This document shows positions 55,471-63,982 of a DNA stretch of 64,000 nucleotides, piece by piece. Every line of letters starts with the position of its first letter. Positions within the stretch are counted from its first letter, which is position 1. The stretch is taken from the NCBI RefSeq assembly GCF_000499205.1, contig NZ_AWUK01000006.1:169231-233230 (forward strand), in the 5' to 3' direction. Under the pieces are notes generated by a model that was given only the letters and a program-made list of their open reading frames with translations, did not search any database and was not told the origin of the DNA. Origin of the DNA: Paenibacillus sp. MAEPY2 (GTDB taxonomy: Bacteria > Bacillota > Bacilli > Paenibacillales > Paenibacillaceae). The position numbers and the translations under genes are program-made.

Positions 55471-56260
55471 CTGGAGATGCAGCATGAAGGATAGTGTAAA
55501 GCGTTGGCTTGCCCGTTATGGTCTGTTTCTCTTGCTCATGCTGTTACTGCTCGTCATCTGGGAGTGGATTGTGAATATGGGATGGGTGCCCTCCTTCATC
55601 ATTCCAGCCCCTACGGCAATTGCCAGTTCGCTATATGAGCATCGCCGACTCCTGTTGGCTACACATTTACCTGCTACCTTGATGGAGGTTGTCGTTGGTT
55701 TTGGCTTGTCCATTGGTGCCGGAATTGCACTTGCGACAGGCATGCATATGAACCGATCCATTGAAAAGGCGTTATATCCCTTCATCGTAATTAGTCAGAC
55801 GATTCCACTAATCGCTTTGTCCCCCGTCTTTATCCTGTGGTTTGGCTACACGCTGTGGAGCAAAGTCGCGGTGGTATTCCTGATCGCGTTCTTCCCGATT
55901 GTCGTGAGCACCTATGATGGCCTGCGCCAAGGCGATCCGGAGCAGCGTGAACTGCTGCTGACGATGGGGGCCAACAAGTGGGATATTTTTCGCAAACTCC
56001 AGATTCCACTTGCCCTCCCCTCCTTCTTTTCTGGACTGAAGATGTCTGTGGTGTACTGCGTAGTTGGTGCAACGATTGGAGAATGGCTCGGCGGAAGTAA
56101 GGGACTTGGCTATTTCAGCCGCAGAATGTCGAGCAACATGAACACGGATGCCATGTTCGCCGCTATTGTGCTGTTATCCTTGCTTGGTATTGCCCTGTTT
56201 GTACTTATTGCATGGCTGGAGAAAAGATTCGGTACACAACGTCATGCAGGTAGATTTTAA
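55457..56260 (+). CDS. thiX: Thiamine-precursor ABC transporter permease
   Basis: 267 residues with six helices and the docking loop ELLLTMGANKWDIFRKLQIP. Two starts are plausible: ATG 55457 (GGAGG nine bases upstream) and ATG 55484 (GGAG seven bases upstream); the former is used. Assigned to ThiX by its position between ThiZ and ThiY. Confidence 0.86.
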   Translation: MRNGNWRCSMKDSVKRWLARYGLFLLLMLLLLVIWEWIVNMGWVPSFIIPAPTAIASSLYEHRRLLLATHLPATLMEVVVGFGLSIGAGIALATGMHMNRSIEKALYPFIVISQTIPLIALSPVFILWFGYTLWSKVAVVFLIAFFPIVVSTYDGLRQGDPEQRELLLTMGANKWDIFRKLQIPLALPSFFSGLKMSVVYCVVGATIGEWLGGSKGLGYFSRRMSSNMNTDAMFAAIVLLSLLGIALFVLIAWLEKRFGTQRHAGRF

Positions 56261-56288
56261 AACAGAAAAAGGAAACGAGGAACTTTAA

Positions 56289-57350
56289 ATGATGAATACA
56301 AAGCATATCTATTCCCTGCTCCCCCTCCTTCTTATAACCCTGATGCTGATCGTTAGCGGATGCGGGAATACGGGTACCAACACACCTGCTATTGATTCAG
56401 CTCCCGATGTAAAAGATACAGAATCATCTGCTACCAAAACGTCATCAGATTCCAAAGACAAGCTGTCCATCATGCTCGATTGGTACCCGAATGCCGTACA
56501 TTCCTTCATCTATGTTGCTCAGGAGAAAGGTTACTTCACGGACCAAGGTCTGGATGTCGATGTCCAGATGCCCGCCGATACGAATGACTCGCTCAAGCTT
56601 GTTGCTGCCGGAAAAATCGATCTGGCGCTGAGCTACCAGCCGCAAATTCTGCTCGCGCGTGGGGAGAACATTCCTGTACGTTCCATTGCAGCCATCGTTA
56701 GGCATCCGCTTGTGCATCTGTTGACTGAAGCAGATGGTAAAGTAAAGTCGCCAAAAGATCTTGAAGGGCTCACTGTCGGCTATTCCTCAATTCCCCTGTA
56801 CGAAGCGATGGTCCGTACGATGATCAGCCAGGATGGAGGTAATCCTGACAAGATGGATCTGGTGGATGTGGGATTCGACCTGATTCCTTCCCTGGCGTCC
56901 GGACAGGCGGATGCCATTATGGGTGGTTTTATTAACCATGAGCAATTGATTTTGGAAAAAGAAGGCCATGCGATAAATTCATTCAATCCCATCGATTACG
57001 GCGTACCTGATTATTATGAACTGGTCCTCACTGCAAGTGAGGTGGGCATTGAAACGAAAAAGGATCAGCTTACACGCTTTATCAAAGCCATACAGGAAGG
57101 ACAGAAATACGTAACGGAACACCCCGAGGACGCGTTGAACATTCTGCTCGCACATGAGAACGAAACCTCTCCGCTTGACCCGGAGATCGAAACCAAAAGC
57201 CTGGATATTTTACTGCCCCTGATGAATGAAGAAGGTCAGCCATTTGGCATGCAGGACGCCTCGTCTTGGGAAAACGTACGTGCATGGCTGGTCCAAAGTG
57301 AATTGATTCCTGATTCCGTGAAGGCTGAGGATGCTTTTATTAACTTGTAG
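56289..57350 (+). CDS. thiY: Thiamine-precursor-binding lipoprotein
   Basis: 353 residues. Lipoprotein signal with the lipobox VSGCG at about 23-27. The mature domain is the NMT1/THI5-like fold: LSIMLDWYPNAVHSFIYVAQ is the diagnostic DWxPN pyrimidine-binding stretch, followed by AAGKIDLALSYQPQILLARG. It captures formylaminopyrimidine or HMP outside the cell. Its stop is followed by a 312-base gap before thiM. Confidence 0.9.
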   Translation: MMNTKHIYSLLPLLLITLMLIVSGCGNTGTNTPAIDSAPDVKDTESSATKTSSDSKDKLSIMLDWYPNAVHSFIYVAQEKGYFTDQGLDVDVQMPADTNDSLKLVAAGKIDLALSYQPQILLARGENIPVRSIAAIVRHPLVHLLTEADGKVKSPKDLEGLTVGYSSIPLYEAMVRTMISQDGGNPDKMDLVDVGFDLIPSLASGQADAIMGGFINHEQLILEKEGHAINSFNPIDYGVPDYYELVLTASEVGIETKKDQLTRFIKAIQEGQKYVTEHPEDALNILLAHENETSPLDPEIETKSLDILLPLMNEEGQPFGMQDASSWENVRAWLVQSELIPDSVKAEDAFINL

Positions 57351-57662
57351 GGCGAGTAAGGAAATCGCTTGCTGGATGAGATCAAGCAAAATCCGAAAGT
57401 TGTCATTCATTATCCATGTCGGACTACCTGAGTAGATTCGGGATTCAGTGCCTGGATGAATAGAATTCTTATCGAGGATTTGGATCTTTAATTAAGCTTT
57501 ACAAATGGACTTTGTAGCTATCTGTGAATAGTTTTTAACTCCCATCATTTATTGGAACCATCATAATTCAACAAATGTTGCAGAATTAACAACTAATATA
57601 AGCGCAACCCTGCCCTTCCTGCTTTTGTTGATCAAGTTGCTTATTTATAAGGAGGATCTTAT
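57351..57662 (+). other. Spacer between thiY and thiM, no intact gene
   Basis: No second TPP riboswitch, no strong promoter and no T-run hairpin are seen, so thiMDE is probably read through from the thiZ riboswitch. At 57361-57494 one frame reads GNRLLDEIKQNPKVVIHYP and continues after a single stop; this may be a gene remnant, but I cannot assign it. Confidence 0.4.
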
Positions 57663-58475
57663 ATGTCTTATCTGGAACGTGTTCGTACGCAAAATCCACT
57701 TGTTCATAACATTACTAATATTGTCGTTGCTCCCTTTACCGCCAACGGTTTACTTGCACTCGGTGCATCTCCCTTTATGGCCTATGCGCATGAAGAAGTC
57801 GCGGATGTCGCCAAAATTTCCGGAGCAGTTGTATTGAACATTGGCACTCTGGACGAAAGGGTAGTTGAAGCGATCCGCCTGGCTGGTCAATCGGCGAATG
57901 CTAATAACGTGCCTGTTGTGCTTGATCCGGTCGGGGCTGGGGCAACCGCCTACCGTACGGAAACTGTCCAGATGCTCGTTCGTGAGCTTCGCCTTACGGT
58001 ATTGCGTGGCAATGTGGCGGAAGTCGCCAATGTCATCGGTGAGAGCTGGAGTATCAAAGGCGTGGATGCAGGTCAAGGCGAGGGTGACCGGATTGGAATA
58101 GCGGAACGGGCGGCACAAAAACTCGGCTGTGTGGTTGTCATTACCGGACGAGAGGATGTCATTACGGATGGACAAACGACGTTCCTGACGAGTAATGGAC
58201 ATGCCTTGCTTACCCAAGTGACCGGTGCTGGCTGCTTGCTCAGTTCAGTGATTGGGGCTTTTGCAGCCATAGCGAAACCAGGTGACGACTTGCTGAACAG
58301 CGTTGTGGAAGCACTCGCTTTTTATGGCATTGCAGCAGAGATTGCTGCGGAACGTACCGCTGACCTGGGACCGGGCAGCTTCCAAATCGAATTGATGAAT
58401 CAACTGGCCCTAGTGACACCTGACATTATCGCAAAACGGGTACAGGTTCGCCAAATCGATGGTGGTGCGCAATGA
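57663..58475 (+). CDS. thiM: Hydroxyethylthiazole kinase
   Basis: 270 residues. Phosphorylates 4-methyl-5-hydroxyethylthiazole in thiamine salvage. Family motifs are intact: [20 protein letters not shown], the phosphate-binding [10 protein letters not shown], and the catalytic [21 protein letters not shown] lies seven bases before ATG 57663. Its stop overlaps thiD by ATGA. Confidence 0.94.
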   Translation: MSYLERVRTQNPLVHNITNIVVAPFTANGLLALGASPFMAYAHEEVADVAKISGAVVLNIGTLDERVVEAIRLAGQSANANNVPVVLDPVGAGATAYRTETVQMLVRELRLTVLRGNVAEVANVIGESWSIKGVDAGQGEGDRIGIAERAAQKLGCVVVITGREDVITDGQTTFLTSNGHALLTQVTGAGCLLSSVIGAFAAIAKPGDDLLNSVVEALAFYGIAAEIAAERTADLGPGSFQIELMNQLALVTPDIIAKRVQVRQIDGGAQ

Positions 58476-59284
58476 GTATTGCGCAGGCTTTGACGATCGC
58501 AGGTTCGGATAATGGCGGCGGCGCTGGAATTCAGGCCGATCTGAAGACCTTTCAGGAGCTCGGCGTATACGGCATGACTGTGATTACAGCCATTGCTGCC
58601 CAAAATACAACAGGTGTGCAGGGCGTCTTCCCTATCTCGTATGAAGGTATCGCTCAACAGTTAGATTCGACGGGTGATGATTTTCAGCCCTCAGCGGTAA
58701 AGACAGGCATGCTCTACAGTGCCGAGATTATTCGGCTGGTCGCCGAGAAATGGCAGCAATACGGTTGGTCCAATCTGGTCATTGATCCGGTTATGGTTGC
58801 CAAGGGAGGTGCCCCCCTGCTACAACAGGAAGCCGTTCAGGCGCTAATTACAGAGCTACTGCCTCATGCACTGATCACGACACCGAATATTCCGGAAGCC
58901 GAACTGCTCACCGGGATGTCCATTATGAATTTGGGTCAGCGTGAAGAAGCTGCCAAGCGGATCGTGCAGATGGGCTCGACGTATGCTTTGGTGAAGGGTG
59001 GTCATGATGAAGGAAGTGGCATGATTGTCGATGTGCTCTATGATGGGCAGTCATTTCATTACCTGGAGAATGTTCGGGTAGTGACACGACATACCCATGG
59101 AACGGGATGTACGTATTCTGCAGCCATTACTTCCGAATTGGCGAAGGGCTCCTCTGTACTTGCTGCCGTCACGACCGCGCGAGCATTCATTCAGGCAGCT
59201 ATTGAAGATGAGCTAGGGATTGGGGCCGGGCATGGGCCGACGAATCATTTTGCGTATCAGCGCAGACAGCGAGGTGAGCAGTGA
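58472..59284 (+). CDS. thiD: Hydroxymethylpyrimidine (phosphate) kinase
   Basis: 270 residues of the ribokinase fold. Substrate-binding [28 protein letters not shown], and the ATP/catalytic motif [16 protein letters not shown]. It makes HMP phosphate and pyrophosphate. Overlaps thiM (ATGA) and thiE. Confidence 0.94.
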   Translation: MSIAQALTIAGSDNGGGAGIQADLKTFQELGVYGMTVITAIAAQNTTGVQGVFPISYEGIAQQLDSTGDDFQPSAVKTGMLYSAEIIRLVAEKWQQYGWSNLVIDPVMVAKGGAPLLQQEAVQALITELLPHALITTPNIPEAELLTGMSIMNLGQREEAAKRIVQMGSTYALVKGGHDEGSGMIVDVLYDGQSFHYLENVRVVTRHTHGTGCTYSAAITSELAKGSSVLAAVTTARAFIQAAIEDELGIGAGHGPTNHFAYQRRQRGEQ

Positions 59285-59949
59285 TGCGTCATCTGGATGC
59301 AGAAGCGATACGGCGTGCGATGCAGGTGTATTTGGTGATGGGCAGCGTGAATACGACGCGTGACCCAGTAGAGGTGCTGCGCCAAGCCATCGCTGGCGGC
59401 ATTACGCTGTTCCAGTTCCGGGAAAAAGGAACTGGCGCTCTGGTTGGCGAAGCACGCATCACACTTGCGATGCGGCTTCGCGAGGTGTGCAGCCAGCACG
59501 GCATACCGTTCATCGTGAACGATGATGTGGAGCTGGCTGTGGCGGTGGAGGCCGACGGCATGCATGTCGGCCAGGACGATGCGGACGCGGCGCTGGTACG
59601 CGCCCGCATCGGAGAAGGGCGGATGCTTGGCGTATCCGCCCACTCCGCGCTGGAAGCCCGCCGTGCGATGCAGGCGGGCGCCGACTATCTTGGCGTCGGG
59701 CCCATGTACCCAACGCAATCCAAAGCGGATGCCCACGCTGTGCTGGGCCCCGCCGGGGTGGCCGAACTGCGCGCCGCAGGCATCGCAGTTCCGGTGGTAG
59801 GTATCGGCGGCATTACGCCCGATACCACGGCCGCCGTGATGGCGGCAGGAGCCGACGGCGTAGCCGTCATCTCCGCCATCGCGGGCGCGGCCGATGTGCG
59901 CGCAGCGGCTGCGCAGTTCGCTGCGGCGGTGCGCGGGATGCAGGCGTAG
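59284..59949 (+). CDS. thiE: Thiamine phosphate synthase
   Basis: 221-residue TIM barrel that joins HMP pyrophosphate and thiazole phosphate. Motifs: FQFREKGTG, the Mg-binding IVNDDVELA, GMHVGQDDADA, and the phosphate loops LGVGPMYPT and VVGIGGITPDT. ATG 59284 follows GAGGTGA by six bases and overlaps the thiD stop; a GTG three bases earlier is also possible. The 3' half is markedly GC-rich compared with neighbours. It ends the salvage cluster. Confidence 0.93.
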   Translation: MRHLDAEAIRRAMQVYLVMGSVNTTRDPVEVLRQAIAGGITLFQFREKGTGALVGEARITLAMRLREVCSQHGIPFIVNDDVELAVAVEADGMHVGQDDADAALVRARIGEGRMLGVSAHSALEARRAMQAGADYLGVGPMYPTQSKADAHAVLGPAGVAELRAAGIAVPVVGIGGITPDTTAAVMAAGADGVAVISAIAGAADVRAAAAQFAAAVRGMQA

Positions 59950-60183
59950 CCATGCGCTCCCTGCACCGCCAGCCCTTGTGCTGCACCAAGTGCCTGGTGC
60001 AGTCTAACAACACTTTACCTCCTCTCCATAACAGAGGAGGCAGTCGCACTACCCATACAGCGCAACAGTCTATAACATGGACAAGCAGTACTCCTGTAAG
60101 CAACGGATTATTGAAATTATCCAAGCTTTCAATGAATTACTCATTTACACATTTACTTAGCTTTCAGTCACCCAATCCATTCT

Positions 60184-60219
60184 CAAGATGCGGTTTCCAT
60201 GCTCGCATCTTGTTTTTTT
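60184..60219 (+). terminator. Terminator of the thi operon
   Basis: CAAGATGCG and CGCATCTTG arms followed by seven or eight T. Two further T-less hairpins lie between thiE and this point, at 59981-60002 and 60018-60040. Confidence 0.88.
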
Positions 60220-60231
60220 CATTTTCCCCTG

Positions 60232-60262
60232 TTGACTCTCACGTAACGTGACGCTGTACAAT
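60232..60262 (+). promoter_or_regulatory. MerR-type promoter with 19-bp spacer and dyad operator
   Basis: TTGACT (60232-60237), a 19-base spacer, TACAAT (60257-60262). The perfect palindrome TCACGT-A-ACGTGA (60239-60251) sits inside the long spacer. This is the promoter design that MerR-family activators untwist, and the next gene is a MerR regulator, so autoactivation is likely. Confidence 0.8.
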
Positions 60263-60286
60263 CGGTGGTGTAAGGAGGTGTTAATC

Positions 60287-61030
60287 ATGGCCATGAAAGT
60301 AAAAGAAGTAGCCGAACTTGTCGGGATCAGTGTGCGCACACTGCATCATTATGATGAGATCGGACTGTTAATACCGGACGAAGTGACTCCTGCAGGGTAT
60401 CGACTGTATTCAGATGCCAATCTGGAAATGCTGCAGCAGATTTTATTTTTCAAAGAACTCGATTTCTCTCTGAAAGATATCAAGGAAATTATAAACAATC
60501 CCTCTTTCGATCAGGAGGAAGCCCTAAATATGCATCGCCGTATTCTATTGGAGAAGCGCCAGCGGTTGGACCAAATGATTGCCACCATTGATAAATCAGT
60601 TCAACACGTGAGAGGAGAAATTAAAATGACAGCCAAGGAACAATTCGAAGGTTTTAATTTCAGTCATAATCCGTATGAGCAGGAAGCGCGGGAACGTTGG
60701 GGAGACCAAGCCGTGGATCAGGCTAACCAAAAATTACAGAACCAGCCTCCTGAGAAGCAAAAAGCCCTATCCGATCAAATGAACTCAATCTACACCCGAC
60801 TGGCAGCAATTCGTCACTTTGATCCCACATCTGCCGAGGCACAAGCCGGTATCTCGGAATGGTACACCTATCTGAACAACATGGGTAATTATTCACCTGA
60901 AGCCTTCAAAGGGCTGGGGCAGATGTACGTGGAAGACGAACGCTTTACACGTAATATTGATCAATTCGGCGAAGGTTTGGCTGTATTTATGCGGGATGCC
61001 ATGACTGCCTTTGCTGATCAAAACAGCTAA
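60287..61030 (+). CDS. MerR-family regulator with TipAS antibiotic-recognition domain
   Basis: 247 residues. The N-terminal winged helix-turn-helix (MKVKEVAELVGISVRTLHHY; GYRLYSDANLEMLQQILFFK) is followed by the coiled-coil dimerisation helix at about 75-110, and then a TipAS-like helical domain (about 120-245). TipA/Mta proteins bind drugs, often thiopeptides or other amphipathic compounds, and activate efflux or sequestration genes. Start ATG 60287 with AGGAGG nine bases upstream. It is preceded by the 19-bp-spacer promoter at 60232-60262 and followed by a terminator at 61156. Confidence 0.9.
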   Translation: MAMKVKEVAELVGISVRTLHHYDEIGLLIPDEVTPAGYRLYSDANLEMLQQILFFKELDFSLKDIKEIINNPSFDQEEALNMHRRILLEKRQRLDQMIATIDKSVQHVRGEIKMTAKEQFEGFNFSHNPYEQEARERWGDQAVDQANQKLQNQPPEKQKALSDQMNSIYTRLAAIRHFDPTSAEAQAGISEWYTYLNNMGNYSPEAFKGLGQMYVEDERFTRNIDQFGEGLAVFMRDAMTAFADQNS

Positions 61031-61155
61031 TCAGGCAATAAGCTGTAGTTCCATTTTGCATCATCCGATGTCCACCACCATTAGTATTCATGTGTTTACT
61101 TGGACGATTAGAACATTAGAGGATCAATTGGATCTACCTGTTGCTGAGTTCATTC

Positions 61156-61194
61156 AAAAAGGGACGTACGCCATTGGCCTACGTCCCCTTTTTC
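61156..61194 (+). terminator. Terminator of the MerR gene
   Basis: GGGACGTA and TACGTCCC arms with a 12-base loop, then CTTTTTC. Located about 130 bases past the stop at 61030. Confidence 0.85.
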
Positions 61195-61305
61195 GTATCT
61201 CAGCCGCAATGTGAACGGGCTTTAAAGCCATTCACTCTGAGTACGCCTTTTTTTTGCATGCAGTCCTGTATTCCACAGAATTTCTGCGTCTTTCAGTCGA
61301 AGCAG

Positions 61306-61788
61306 TTAAGCTCTTGGAGCGTGATCAGACGACGATGCATCTGATGCCAGACTGGTCTTTGCCATCCGTCCTGGAATCTGCCATGCCGATACGATCGCCA
61401 GTACGATGAATAACAGATCAACCGGCTCGCTGAAATAATCCGTAAAGGTTTCCACAAATGCACTTACCATCTCACCATCGAACACCAGATTCATCACGCT
61501 CGCATCGCTGAACAACTCGGATGTAAAATACACCACCGTCAGATACTTCCCAAGCAAAATACCGATAAGTGCAAATATAACTGCGATGACTTTATGTACC
61601 GTTGCGATCCGTTTGTTCGAGAACAATACAACCGCGTAGCCTGTGAGCGCCCCAATGACAATAGCAATGAGCCCAAGCTCTCTTTCCGTCATGGCAGCGA
61701 TCACTGCCCACACAATACCCCCTACAACTGCTGCCAATAAACCACCAACGATTGGCATGCCGATCTTGATCCCTTGTTTCTCTTCCAC
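61306..61788 (-). CDS. Small integral membrane protein, unknown
   Basis: 160 residues from GTG 61788 (AGGAGGG nine bases upstream). About four predicted membrane helices: IVGGLLAAVVGGIVWAVIAA, LGLIAIVIGALTGYAVVLFS, VHKVIAVIFALIGILLGKYL, and PVDLLFIVLAIVSAWQIPG. A polar segment of about 35 residues lies between helices three and four. No family recognised. Monocistronic between a plus-strand MerR gene and a plus-strand ferritin-like gene. Confidence 0.75.
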   Translation of the reverse strand: MEEKQGIKIGMPIVGGLLAAVVGGIVWAVIAAMTERELGLIAIVIGALTGYAVVLFSNKRIATVHKVIAVIFALIGILLGKYLTVVYFTSELFSDASVMNLVFDGEMVSAFVETFTDYFSEPVDLLFIVLAIVSAWQIPGRMAKTSLASDASSSDHAPRA

Positions 61789-61982
61789 GTTGACTTTCCC
61801 TCCTGAGTCATGCTTATGCTTATTTTCCAGAATTCACCTTTCCTATGAAACCACAAAATATGCTTTTATTCAACAAATTTCTATGCTTAGGTAAGCAGAT
61901 TATTGATTTTTAGAACAGGCGGCACATTTGCCTATGATCCACATAATATGCTGTAAAAAGATGTATGGAAGGAGCAACTCCC

Positions 61983-62427
61983 TTGTACAGTTATCCTTAT
62001 TATCGGAATGACAGTATGATCATAGCTCAGGTTACGAAAGCCATAAACGGAGAATCCTCGGCTATTGCCTGTTATACTTAAACTTTCCGAATTGGCACCA
62101 ACTACAGAAGAAAAAATGCGTATTCTGGAGATACGCCAGGATGAAATGAAGCATCTTCAATATTTTATTAGTATTTATGTATCCTTGACGGGAGTTCAGC
62201 CCACTGTCCAAATCGCCCAGGATTGTCCATCCGAATACATCGCGGGAATTCACTATGCCTTCAAAGATGAGCAACAGACCGTCGAATTTTATTCTGATGC
62301 TGCAGATCAGGCCACTGACCCGCATATTAAAGAAACATTTAGACGGGCTGCCACAGACGAGCAAAGGCATGCCGTATGGTTCCTGTACTATCTGACAAAG
62401 CATAAACCAAGCTCCACTGTAAAATAA
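61983..62427 (+). pseudogene. Ferritin-like (rubrerythrin-type) protein with +1 frame break
   Basis: TTG 61983 follows AAGGAG by eight bases and reads MYSYPYYRNDSMIIAQVTKA, then INGESSAIACYT before a stop at 62079. Skipping one T at 62078-62079 gives AIACYTKLSELAPTTEEKMR and a continuous helical frame to 62427 with EEKMRILEIRQDEMKHLQYF and TDEQRHAVWFLYYL. The E-x-x-H pairs (RQDEMKH; DEQRH) are the usual iron ligands of ferritin-like four-helix bundles. About 147 residues when rejoined. Coat-associated spore proteins of this type exist in Bacilli, but location is unknown. Confidence 0.7.
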
Positions 62428-62435
62428 AAATACAT

Positions 62436-62460
62436 CCCCTCCTATTAAGCATAGGAGGGG
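62436..62460. terminator. Hairpin between ferritin-like gene and dck
   Basis: CCCCTCCTAT and ATAGGAGGGG arms, loop TAAGC. The minus side runs into TTTTTATTTT after five bases; the plus side is less T-rich. Serves convergent genes. Confidence 0.7.
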
Positions 62461-62485
62461 ACGCGAAATTATAATGATTTTTTAT

Positions 62486-63136
62486 TTAGATTTCCCTAGA
62501 CGGCTTAATGACAGCAGCAATCTGTGCCAAAATGGCATCCACCGATGCCGGGTCATTCACGTCATACTCATCAATGTTCAAACGCAACACCGGACAAGCC
62601 GTAAATTGATTAATCCATACCGAATAGCGCTCATGCATATGCTCCCAGTAGGAACGATCCGTCTGGATCTCCATTTCCCGTCCACGTTCCGTAATTCGAT
62701 TCAGGATGGATGGCAGACTACCCTCCAGGTAGATCAGCACATCCGGATGAGGGAAATATGGTGTCATCACCATCGCTTCAAACAAACTGCTGTATGTCTC
62801 GAAATCCGTAGCCGACATTGTGCCCTGATCGGCATGCATTTGCGCAAAGATGCCAGTATCCTCATAAATGGAACGATCCTGTACAAATCCGCCGCCCAGT
62901 TCAAAGATTTTCTTCTGTTCCTTGAAACGCTCTGCCAGGAAGTAGATCTGCAAATGGAAGCTCCAACGTTCAAAGTCATGATAGAACTTCTCCAGATATG
63001 GATTGTGGTCGACTTGCTCAAGAGAGGTCTTGAAATTTAAACGCTCTGCCAGAGCTGCAGTTAGTGTGGATTTGCCCACCCCTACAGTACCTGCTACCGT
63101 GATTAATGCATTCGCGGGAATGCCATAGTTGTTCAT
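62486..63136 (-). CDS. dck: Deoxynucleoside kinase, dAK/dCK type
   Basis: 216 residues. P-loop AGTVGVGKSTLTAAL at residues 15-29, the dNK motif QVDHNPYLEKFYHDFERWSF, QDRSIYEDTGIFAQMH with the catalytic DRS, and the LID arginines in NRITERGREME. It phosphorylates deoxyadenosine/deoxycytidine. Overlaps the dgk stop by ATGA; AAAGGAG precedes ATG 63136. The gene pair is conserved in Bacilli near rRNA operons. Confidence 0.88.
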   Translation of the reverse strand: MNNYGIPANALITVAGTVGVGKSTLTAALAERLNFKTSLEQVDHNPYLEKFYHDFERWSFHLQIYFLAERFKEQKKIFELGGGFVQDRSIYEDTGIFAQMHADQGTMSATDFETYSSLFEAMVMTPYFPHPDVLIYLEGSLPSILNRITERGREMEIQTDRSYWEHMHERYSVWINQFTACPVLRLNIDEYDVNDPASVDAILAQIAAVIKPSREI

Positions 63137-63756
63137 GTGATATACTCCTTTACCTGATTAACAATCTGTTTAAAATGTTCAGGATGTTCTACAAAATCGA
63201 GCTGTTCCGCATTCACCTTAATAATAATCGGCCGATTCGGACTGTTAGCAAGGTAGGCCATACCTGTTTTGTAATCTGCGATCAACTGTTCCATATACGC
63301 CGGGTCCATATCCTGCTCAAAAGACCGTCCACGTTTGTTGATGCGTTGCATCAATGTTTCGAGTTCAGCTTCAATATATAGCACCAGATTGGGTTTCGGC
63401 AGATCATCCGTTAAGAGATGATAGATTTGACGGTATTTGTCCCGTTTTGTTCCCTTTAGGGTACGATCGGCAAAAATCATATTTTTATAGATATGGTAGT
63501 CCGAAATAACGGGAGTGTTCTGTTGAATATAGTGAGCGCCCGTATCTTCCAGTTGCTTGAATCGGTTGCACAGAAAAAACATTTCAAGCTGGAAGCTCCA
63601 CTCATCTATATCCTGATAGAAGGAAGCCAGAAAGGGATTCTCTTCTACAATTTCTTTGACCAGCGGAAGATTCAATTCCTGGGAAAGCATTGTTGCCAAC
63701 GTTGTTTTCCCGGCTCCAATGGGACCTTCCACTGCAATAAACGGTGCGGATTTCAT
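63133..63756 (-). CDS. dgk: Deoxyguanosine kinase
   Basis: 207 residues. P-loop EGPIGAGKTTLATML, EENPFLASFYQDIDEWSFQL, ISDYHIYKNMIFA (the DRS-equivalent, here SDY), and the LID RINKRGRSFEQDM. The purine-specific partner of Dck in Bacilli. Start ATG 63756 with AGGAGG upstream. An extended -10 (TGATACAAT on the minus strand, 63815-63823) is a possible promoter. Confidence 0.87.
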   Translation of the reverse strand: MKSAPFIAVEGPIGAGKTTLATMLSQELNLPLVKEIVEENPFLASFYQDIDEWSFQLEMFFLCNRFKQLEDTGAHYIQQNTPVISDYHIYKNMIFADRTLKGTKRDKYRQIYHLLTDDLPKPNLVLYIEAELETLMQRINKRGRSFEQDMDPAYMEQLIADYKTGMAYLANSPNRPIIIKVNAEQLDFVEHPEHFKQIVNQVKEYIT

Positions 63757-63940
63757 CGTGTTCCAGTTCCTCCTCGTACTCCTGCGTGTTTCCGTTTCTA
63801 TATAGACCTCACCTATTGTATCACAGCTTCGATGATGGGAAGGCCAGTATTTTATGTATAAAATGAGTTTTATCTCTACGGACTAATATAAATAAGACAG
63901 CCTATAGTAATTATAATAATCCCTAAAATTCATAATAACA

Positions 63941-63978
63941 GAAAAAGACACGATCGCTTATATACGATCGTGTCTTTC
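63941..63978 (-). terminator. rRNA operon terminator
   Basis: Minus-strand AAAGACACGATCG, short loop, CGATCGTGTCTTT followed by TTC, immediately past the 5S rRNA 3' end. Confidence 0.92.
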
Positions 63979-63982
63979 GATT

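Noticed and set aside
57351..57662. A separate TPP riboswitch for thiM
   Set aside because: No CTGAGA or CTGATCTGG-like boxes are present in this gap.
61011..61214. Small plus-strand open frame after the MerR gene
   Set aside because: It runs through the MerR terminator hairpin and has no ribosome site.
62474..63040. Plus-strand open frame of 188 codons
   Set aside because: Antisense to dck, which has all deoxynucleoside kinase motifs.
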